Below, piece by piece: positions 1-8,500 of a stretch of DNA of 10,139 bases. The first letter of the stretch is position 1; each line of letters begins with the position of its first letter. The DNA is from Phoronis pallida (Eukaryota; Phoronida; Phoronidae): assembly GCA_028565715.1 (NCBI GenBank), contig JAOXYC010251344.1:1-10139 (forward strand). Reading direction: 5' to 3'. The notes below the pieces were generated by a model, which saw only the letters and a list, made by a program, of their open reading frames with translations, searched no databases and was not told the origin of the DNA. The position numbers were made by a program, and so were the translations under genes.

Positions 1-1657
1 TAAGTATGATATGTGAAGAAATGGAGTAGATCTGTCTTGTTTTCCATGTTTATAAGTGGCCGAAAAAGCAACTTTAAGCACATGACTATTCTTGGCTTGA
101 TGAAGCTTAAGGTTACGTGGGAGGCTAATTGACAATACTCTTACTTTTTCAATTATATATGAAACTAAACTTGTTAAGCCCATGAAGGTAGATATTTTCT
201 GAAATGTTTAAGTTAAAACATCATAAGCAATACATTTAGGGCAAGCATTAGTTTCTGACACTCGTGTGGTCACGTGACTTGGCGTTTCAAATCATAATTT
301 ATTTTATCCGAAAAAACGACTTCGGTACACGTTTCTCAAAAACTAGAGAACCGATTTATTAACTATTTAATTCTAACAGTAAATTATATTTGTAAAAAGT
401 GCTATTTTTCTTGTTTCAATAAAGTAATATGATCTTATTTTAACAGAGCGTCAAAAATCAAAATAATACAATTAATTTATTTTATCAAGAAAACAATACG
501 CTTTATTTGCGCACAAATAATAGGCGCCAACTGTCATTTAAGTGAATTTTCGTATCCACGAAAAAGAGTTTTGTGGTCACGCTGCTGGCTGTTCGCCGAG
601 AGTCTGCATCGCGATAGAAATTAACAAAATCATAGAGGAAATTAACAACAGTTTTAAAACTTCTTTAACTATAGTATACTCCAGTTTGATCTTTTCACAA
701 TTAAACACCCGCAAAAATACCATGAAAACGGACTAAACAAATAAATTTACATAATAACACCTGAAGCCTGTGGGATACTAACATTTGTAAACTGGCAACA
801 CAATCGGGTAATTTTCAAGTGAGCTCACACGCGTGCAATTGTTCGAGGCACTTATTATAAAGCAAGAAGTGCCTATAGTAGGTCCCAACGACATTGATTT
901 TTAACGAACAACCGTCTGTTCAGCAAGCTTTTTTATATTTTTTTTAATGTCGCCGAAATAGTATGCAGCTTAGAATTCACCTCAAACGTTCCCGTATGGA
1001 GCAGTTAATCTGAAGGTAGATCTTATTACGCAAATTGGATGATTCAAACTTTTTTTTAATTAAAGTCACTACTTTTTTTGAGAGAAAAAACAGTCTTACA
1101 CTTAATCATGGTCAGAAAATTAATATCGCTTGCTGTAATGTTATGATTATTCTTACTCAAAAATATATAAAATGTAATTCAAAGATGTCAAAAGTTGATA
1201 ATGAGAATAATTTTCTTCCAAATAAATAGCAATGTGCTCCACTGTGTCTAGTTCTAGCATTTACATAATTTTTTGTATTTTAAAAATCCAAAGAATTCCT
1301 CTCTCTTCATGTTCAATGGGAATTTTATTTTGAGTTGTCTCCCTCTGCATAATAGGCTTGACCTATTTTTTAATGTTGCTGCACACATATTTGTTGTCGA
1401 TTGTGAGCTGAATTATCCGATATTTCATGGACTAAATTCATGAAGGATACACTTGTCTCTTATCTTCAACTTTCAATCAAATTTCAAAGAGAAATGTGGT
1501 AAAGAGATTTTTCTTGGCACTATTCGTCTTGCAATGTAGCAGAACGGTCATGTCCGACATTTCAAGTCATTTGTCAGTTTTGGAAAAAAATCCCCGACTT
1601 TCAATATTTGATTGGCTTTGAAAGCTTATACAATCCATTTTTAATACAAGTTTCAAA
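1..1657. other. AT-rich non-coding stretch, no recognisable gene
   Basis: I see no coding exon of the Tudor gene or any other gene here. The open frames at 542-736 and 1035-1229 are short, have no domain character and lie in AT-rich DNA. Small items only: a 10-bp palindrome with an E-box core (GTCACGTGAC) at 269-278, an 8-bp perfect stem AGGCACTT/AAGTGCCT at 846-853 and 867-874, and T-runs near 930-946. It may be upstream intron or intergenic sequence. Confidence 0.6.
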
Positions 1658-2050
1658 AGACATAGACCCTCTCGCACAGTATATCGACTCTCGCGTAGTT
1701 TCCTTCTACACTCACCAACGAAAATCTCGGCTCGCGAACCTTTATTCCCCTCTCCCTCACCACTTTTGAGCAATTATGCCAGCGGGCGCACATTATTCTT
1801 CACTCGCGCACGGAACAAGACTGTCCGCGGACAATATTCCCTGCTCGCGAACACGTGTGCGCGAAACGGGAATATTGTCCGCGGACAGGCTTGTTCCGTG
1901 CGCGAGTGAAGAATAATGTGCGCCCGCTGGCATAATTGCTCAAAAGTGGTGAGGGAGAGGGGAATAAGGGTTCGCGGGCCGAGATTTTCGTTGGTGAGTG
2001 TAGAAGGAAATACGCGAGAGTCGATATACTGTGCGAGAGGGTCTATGTCT
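1658..2050. repeat. Near-perfect 393-bp palindrome (foldback element)
   Basis: The left half from 1658 (AGACATAGACCCTCTCGCAC) is the reverse complement of the right half ending at 2050. The centre is ACACGTGT at 1851-1858, with essentially no spacer. Read by eye, the arms differ at about four single positions plus a changed patch of about 10 bases next to the centre, so identity is about 95% or better over about 190 bases. GC content is clearly higher than in the flanks. Short open frames on both strands here are by-products of the symmetry. No clear target duplication beyond a possible TA. The most likely identity is a young foldback MITE. Confidence 0.9.
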
Positions 2051-2421
2051 ATGTGGCTTGGTACGAGTTCTTTGTTGAACATAACTTACTTGCATCTGAG
2101 TCAAAATATTAAAAACTGTAAAGGGGTGAATTGAGAAAAAAAATTAGTTGAACAAGTAACAGAAGATCATGGGATAACCTTATTCTTGAGCTCCCTTGTA
2201 TTTTCTTGTTGATGGGCATGGAGTGTACTGGGTCTTGATTATTGGCAGTGGGATATTTTGTTTCGGCATACCAACTACTGGTACTAATCAACCACCGATA
2301 TATTAACTGGTGACTTCTAGGTTACCTCGTATTTCGCTGACAGATCCCTCACTATGCTGATACAGAAAACGGGCCCACCCTATGGTTTAATGATCACTTG
2401 ACCTTGTTTTCTCCATGCTAG
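2051..2421. other. Non-coding stretch up to the first exon
   Basis: No repeat family or coding exon is recognised. It ends in the polypyrimidine tract and TAG acceptor of exon 1, so at least its 3' part is intron. Confidence 0.6.
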
Positions 2422-2534
2422 GTGCTCCAGTAGTTGGTGACCTGTGTGCCTATGAAGGCCGCTCTGGTACGTATCACCGTGTGAAAGTCATCAAGATTGT
2501 GGAGGAGGATAAAGGCTACTCAGATAAAATTGAG
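2422..2534 (+). CDS. Exon 1 in window: first half of Tudor core 1
   Basis: The acceptor is a pyrimidine-rich stretch ending in TAG at 2419-2421, and the donor is GTGGGT at 2535. The exon enters with the last two bases of a codon, so the preceding exon must end with one base. It encodes about 38 residues, APVVGDLCAYEGRSGTYHRV and onwards, the usual Tudor opening of a Gly-x-Leu-Cys stretch followed by an exposed aromatic and a Tyr-x-Arg-x-x-Val strand. The frame stays open for about 60 bases past the donor, but that part lacks Tudor character. The upstream exon is not recognisable in this window. Confidence 0.8.
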
Positions 2535-5500
2535 GTGGGTTCTAAAAGGCTCATTTTCGGACGTTTCACAAAATACACTTTAATATTGAAAACTTAGTGT
2601 AAATTTTTTGTTTGTTCCGACATGGTGGCTTGCGGACTAGGTAAGCACACTACCAACTGAGCTTTTATAACCAAGTTGATAAGAACAGTAAATGAATAGG
2701 GCCTGGTTAAAGGATACTGGGGTAGATTACCCTGGTTAAAGGATACTGGGGTAGATTACCCTGGTTAAAGGATACTGGGGTAGATTACTTGGCAAAGTGT
2801 ATCATTCAGCATCGGTATCTTGTTAATATTATGAGATTGATTGATTACTTTATACGAGATTGATTGTTACTGCTGTGACACAATTAATTATGAAGATGGT
2901 TGTAAATTAAGTCTGTAAAGCATTTGCCCAGTCTGTAAGCTGACGTGAGTTCAATATATTTCAGTAGAAACAAATGCCATAAAAATTAAAGTACTTATGA
3001 GTGAAAACAAATTAAGAAATTTAACTTTTGAATCCATTTCTGATACAGGTTATGTTTGTAGACCTTGGTAGAAGAGAGGTCGTCGAGGTGTGCCGACTAC
3101 TTGTACTGGCAAACTCTTTCATCAGCACCCCTTATCAGGTAGAGTATATGTGCATCGATCCGGAATTAGTATAGTTAGAAGGCAGCAGTTGTAATTTCAA
3201 TTATTATCTGATATTGTGTTAGATAAAAATTATTGCCTTATTTTTATGGAAACTTGTATAAAATGTGACAATAAAATAGACGCGTTGGAGGGAACACTTA
3301 AATTTAATATACAAAATATAAGTTGCTGGCATTTCAGGCCGTTCAAGTGTATATATGCGGAGTGAAGCCTATGGATCTGGACCCTCAGTGGACACCTAGA
3401 GCTGACAAGTTTATAGTTGAGCTCATCTCTGGGAAAGACATGGATGGAAAAATAGTGTTGAGGTGATCATTATCATTATTATTTGAAACACTGAGTCCAG
3501 TGCTACGAATTATAACTTAGTACTCAACTTGATGGTCTTTCTGGATGAATCATAATTTTCATGATTAAAATCAGTAGAGCCGTTACCGGATGCAAAATAA
3601 AATAGATAAAAACGAAGTTAACGACGAAATCCGGTATAAAAGATGTGTAAGTAGAAAGTTCAACACCAATGTTTTGATATAAAACTCCATTCTTTATTCA
3701 CTCTATGTTTCACAAACTTTAAAAACTGTTTGCGTCAAACTCTTTGTGTAGCAAGCCGTTTTCCCGCCAATTTTAGCATTTGTGTAATTTTACTTGTCAT
3801 TATATCTCGGTCTCCTGACGACACAAACAGTTTTTAAAGTTTGTGAAACGTAGAGTGAATAAAGAATGGAGTTTTATATCAAAACATTGGTGTTGAACTT
3901 TCTACTGATACTATGGCCAAAAACCAACATAATTCAAAAGATGTATATATTTGCAGAATAAAAACCCAAACAGTTTCGCCTCAAGGTTTGGTTTACCCAG
4001 TGACCAAGCCTTGAGGCGAAACTGTTTGGGTTTTTATTCTGCAAATTTATACATCTTTTATACCGGATTTCATCGTTAACTTTGTTGTTATCTATAATTT
4101 TCATGGTTGGACATGTTCTTACTGTGCCCTTCTTCATCGAAAATAATTAAGAAGTTTTAGGAAATAGGAATAAAATTTTATTTAACAAGAATTAGTGTTT
4201 AAAAAAATGGAACAAACAATTGGCTTATACTATTAAACTAACTGAATATTCATCATTTGTATAATGGCAGGTCTAGTTGAAATTTGCAATGGACTGATCA
4301 GATTTTAATTTTTAAAAAACGAGCACTGTCGTCCATCACCGATACTGTTGTAAATTGTAAAACTTGTTATAAAATGTAAAACTTTGATTTCAGCTTGGGT
4401 GGAACTCTTTGGTTGGACCCATTTGTTGAGAGGGCACGACACAAGTATGTTAGAATTATAACCAACAGATTCAATGTACGAAGAGAGCTCCTACGTAATG
4501 GACTGGCTGTTGACAACAAACAGGTTAGAATTTTTATTATTCTGTTTTTGTATCCCTGGTTTTCATGGTAGTTGTGAAAAACAAACTCAGTTATAATCTA
4601 AAGCAATATGTTTTGTTCTTCAGGACTTATGATCACAATAAATTATATTTTCATTAAAATATATGAATACAGTCAAATATTAAATGTAAGTAAGGCCTAA
4701 ATAAAAAAGAGGTTTGTTTGCCCTCACACGACCGACCGTCAAAAAACGTACCGACTCAAAAACATTTTATTGGCAAAATTCAGGAACAATTTTTTTTTTT
4801 TACTTTCACGCAAAATCATCTATGGAATTAATTTATATTTTCTATAGTATTTATAGTTTCTGAAAAATCAACACGGTTATTCTGTCGGACAGAAAAAAAA
4901 ATAATACCTACCTACCCAACTTCAAAAATCAGGGTCGTGAAAGGGCAAACATAATTATTTTTAATTTCAGCCTAATAATACGCTTTTGTCTGTCAGACTG
5001 AGATTGATTATTTGAAAAGATTCGGAACTTGATGGACAAAAAGGAGACCTGAGTTCAATTTTCTGTTGAGTTTCCAATTGTTCTGTCTTAAAAGGTGTCT
5101 TGTCAGTTTGTCTCCTCAGGAAAGATACTTCGGAAATATAAGTGGGAAGACTCAATAACTATTTTCAATGATCAATGAAAGATTTTAATATCAGTCAGTG
5201 ATAACTAAAGAACATTCCCTTTGTGCTTAAGTCAATGTATGTAAAGAAATGAATTTGAAAAGACAGAAAAAATCCGAACTGAACTGGGAATCGAACCCAG
5301 GTCTCCCTGATTGCCGGTCAGATGCTCTACCAACTGAGCTTTCCAGCCGTCCTAATTCTGTCTGAATCTAAAGAAATATATTGTATTTGACAAATCATGG
5401 TTAACCAATAAGTTCTACCAACCTATACTTGTCCGATATAATCGTTTTCTACAAAACTGTTCTATTCAACCATTTCACCATGATTTTATCGATGCAGCAC

Positions 5501-8500
5501 ATAGATCTGCTCAAAGAGGCATGTAAGGGCAAGATAGAACTACCTGAGGTAAAACAACCAGAACCTGTAGCTACGGCAGCAGATACAGAGCCGTCCCCAT
5601 TGGCTGATTACGAGGCGTCCCAGCATAACTTTGCCATCTTAGCAGAGAACAAGGACTTCCATTCCGTAACAGTGTCTGCGGTGGTGTCACCGGAACTGTT
5701 CTTTGTGCAGTCTCAAGAACAGAACAATGAGTGAGTTGGTTTAGAAATAAACGATCATTTATATTGTTCTGTTTAAAGAATTACAGACTTACTGCATTGG
5801 GGACAGCTGATTAGCTGAAGATGTCGAAATAATTCCCAGCTATCTAACATCATAATCATGTTCTAATGAATCGCAAGTTCAGCTGTTGATAATTTTGACA
5901 GTAAGCCATCACCGTGCCAAACTCAATGTACAATTAAGATTCTTTAAACAGACTGAATTTCTTAACAATATCTTAATTTGAATACTAAATACCAAAACAT
6001 GTTTTTCTCCTCGAGTTTCTCCTTTGAAAAGGAAATTTGATATCCAACAATTCAAATAGGAGCTTAATCTATCACAAAACATAAAAAAAAAATTAATATG
6101 CTTTCAAACTCATTAATATCAACTTTTCATTTTTCCAGGCTGGAAGATATGTTGGATGCTCTAAACAGTGGTGATATCGACACGTCCACCCGTGTCAGTA
6201 ACATTAGAGGACAGCTGTGTCTCGCCAAGTTCCCAGTTGATGAACAGTAAGATTTCTACTACATTTCATGACTAAGTAAATGCAAACATTTTTGTTCCAA
6301 AAACCCTTTTTATTTCAGCCGAAACAAATTTAAAACAAATTATTTTTAATGTTACTAAAGGTAACAAGCCAAGACGGCCAAATTATCTTTTTGGAAATAA
6401 TCAAAAGTTAAAATAAAAACAACTGTACAGTTGTTTTGAGCGACATGTTTCGACATGTACATCAAGTCATGCTCAAGCTTTATTACTGAATGGCTGCATG
6501 CCAAGCCGTGTGGCTGATCATAAAAGCAGAAATAAGAAAACATACGTCAAGCATCTGAATACAAAACATGGTTCATACAGACCTTGAATTTTAGTGTGTA
6601 CCTTGAAAAGTACTTGAATTTGAGATGATCCTGGAAAAGTACTTGAATTTGAATAAAAGTCCTTGAAAAGTCCTTGAATTGAACTGTCCCAATATAAATA
6701 TCAGTAAACTCGTCAACAAAAAGGGGAAAAAATCCATTATTCCTTTCTGAAATGTCAGCATTTCACAGCGGGGCGACAGCCGACGATGATAGATTCTCGG
6801 GTGCTTCCGTTTGCTTATGAACATACACATGATTTTAGCAAAACTGGTCCTTGAAAATCAACAAAATAGTCCTTGAAAATCAAAAAAAATAGTCCTTGAA
6901 AGTCCTTGAATTTGATGAGCAAAACTCTGTACGAACCATGCAAAAACTTTTGTTTTTGCATGGCTGCTTAAAAGATCCTATGAATTTGTGCTCATAACCA
7001 ATCATGTCATTCTCCAGGTGGTACCGTGCTCAGGTGTTGAGCAGTAAGGAGGACCTGGTGCAGGTGTTCTTTGTTGACCATGGTGACTGTGAGTGGGTGA
7101 ATGGGACCAGTATATGCGCCCTCCCTGACCAGTATCGAGCCTTCCCCTTCCAGGCAATAGAGTGTTCACTGGCTAATGTAACCGCTCCAGGTATATTATG
7201 ATTTCTTTAGAACAATGAGTTTTAACAACTGAATAAATTGTTTATTCTCTCCTGAATACCATTGGGTAAATAATTCACTACTGGGTGTTAATGTCGGTGT
7301 AAATTACTCCAATGTTTAAAAATGTCTGCACTGGGGTTTAAATACTAACCATTGACTTAATAGCCATATTACTGAGAAGCCCAAGGTTCAATTCTTGTCC
7401 AAGATCAAAATTGTATATTTGTTAAATAATTGACAACTCAATAAGCTGCCACCTGTTGGATGACTATAAATGTTAGGCAATATGGTTTTAGTAATTGTGG
7501 ATTTATAAATTAATGATATCACTACCCGCAAGGTGGCACTACCCGCAAGGTGGCACAACTTATTGTTTTATCCTGTTTTTAATTGTTTTATCCTGTTTTT
7601 AAATAGTGTTTAAAAAAAACTATTTGCTGGATTGTTATTATTTTTACACGTTTTGTAGAGGGTGATTGGTCAGAGGCTAACGGTGATGCATTGTGGGGGC
7701 TAACTCAGAGCGCCGACGGTATCAAGAAATGGTTGATGGCGAAGGTGGCCAAGAAAACTAGCTCAGTGTATGCTGGTATACAGAAGTTCTACGTAGACTT
7801 GTATGATACATCAACTGAGACTGATGTTAATATCAGGCGTGAACTGGTTCAATCCGGTCATGCCCGGTTTGTTCAGGAGTGCGAGGAGGTGAGGACTCCA
7901 TTGTTTGGGTGTTTTATTTTGGTTTGAAACGACACAGTAAAGAATGCTGATGTCACAGTCACCACCTTGTGAAGACTCTCTCCCACTCTAGAATTTTTGA
8001 GGTGGACGTGGTACAAGTTATGTGCGGGACGTCATGTTCTACTCAGTAAACTGTTACTGGTCCACCATCTTGTTTAGGCAATATCCCAATTTATCATATT
8101 TACATTGTATACGGAGAGTGAATTCACTGGAGATTTCACTGTCTTGTTTTCAAATTACCACACATTTGGGTGGGATTAAACTTGGTGTTCGGTACTCTCA
8201 ACGCAGCATGATTATGGTTGAACAAAGCGTCATTTGGAACCAACGCAGCATGATGCTGGACAGACAAAGCATCTATTGTTGTAAGCCACGGGTGTCAACC
8301 TATTGTCTCGAATACTGAAGCAGTAGGCCAAAATACACTCTTGGCTACTCCATTTGTAAATATGATAAATACATTACAAAACACAGGAGATTGTCAGATT
8401 GCATATCATATCTCAATGAATTTTCATCTAAGCAGAAATTTACGAGAGCGAAGGTCGAGTAAATTTCTGCTCAGATGAATATTCATCTCGATATGATATA

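Larger units (their letters stand above)
3602..4095. repeat. Nested foldback element with outer 45-bp inverted repeats
   Basis: The outer arms 3602-3646 and 4051-4095 are reverse complements with 3 mismatches in 45. Between them lie two further inverted-repeat units, listed separately. A 12-bp direct repeat ATAATTTTCATG occurs at 3552-3563 and 4094-4105, but the left copy sits about 38 bases outside the arm, so it is only doubtfully a target duplication. No transposase is present. It lies within intron 3. Confidence 0.85.

Noticed and set aside
542-1229. Two plus-strand frames (542-736, 1035-1229) as possible upstream exons of the Tudor gene
   Set aside because: Neither shows Tudor or other domain features, both are biased by AT-rich codons, and no donor leaving a single-base phase could be supported.
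1774-2134. Open frames on both strands across 1774-2082 and 1916-2134
   Set aside because: Both come from the GC-rich palindrome, which gives mirror-image frames; no domain character.
2415-2421. ATG at 2415 as the start codon of the Tudor protein
   Set aside because: It lies inside the polypyrimidine tract and acceptor of exon 1, and the first Tudor module would begin with almost no preceding sequence; a spliced upstream exon is more likely.
2703-2788. CRISPR-like array because the unit is 29 bp
   Set aside because: The copies abut without spacers and the context is an animal intron.
3934-4137. 67-codon minus-strand frame
   Set aside because: It runs through the 57-bp hairpin, so its two halves are complementary sequence; not a gene.
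5272-5352. A functional tRNA gene on the minus strand (anticodon GGC by position)
   Set aside because: The body folds and has A- and B-boxes, but there are many G-T pairs in the acceptor stem, position 33 is C instead of T, and a target duplication flanks the unit, so a mobile element is more likely. A tRNAscan-SE score would decide.
6591-6830. 79-codon minus-strand frame
   Set aside because: Most of it is translation of the CTTGAA-type repeats, giving recurrent Phe-Lys-Ser-like peptides.
7004-7017. ATG at 7004 as an internal start
   Set aside because: It lies in the acceptor region of exon 7, and the exon joins exactly to exon 6 through a split Gln codon.
8022-8318. 98-codon plus-strand frame in intron 8
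   Set aside because: The sequence has no domain, includes a short duplication, and lies between a good donor (7889) and a good acceptor (9294) whose phases already match.
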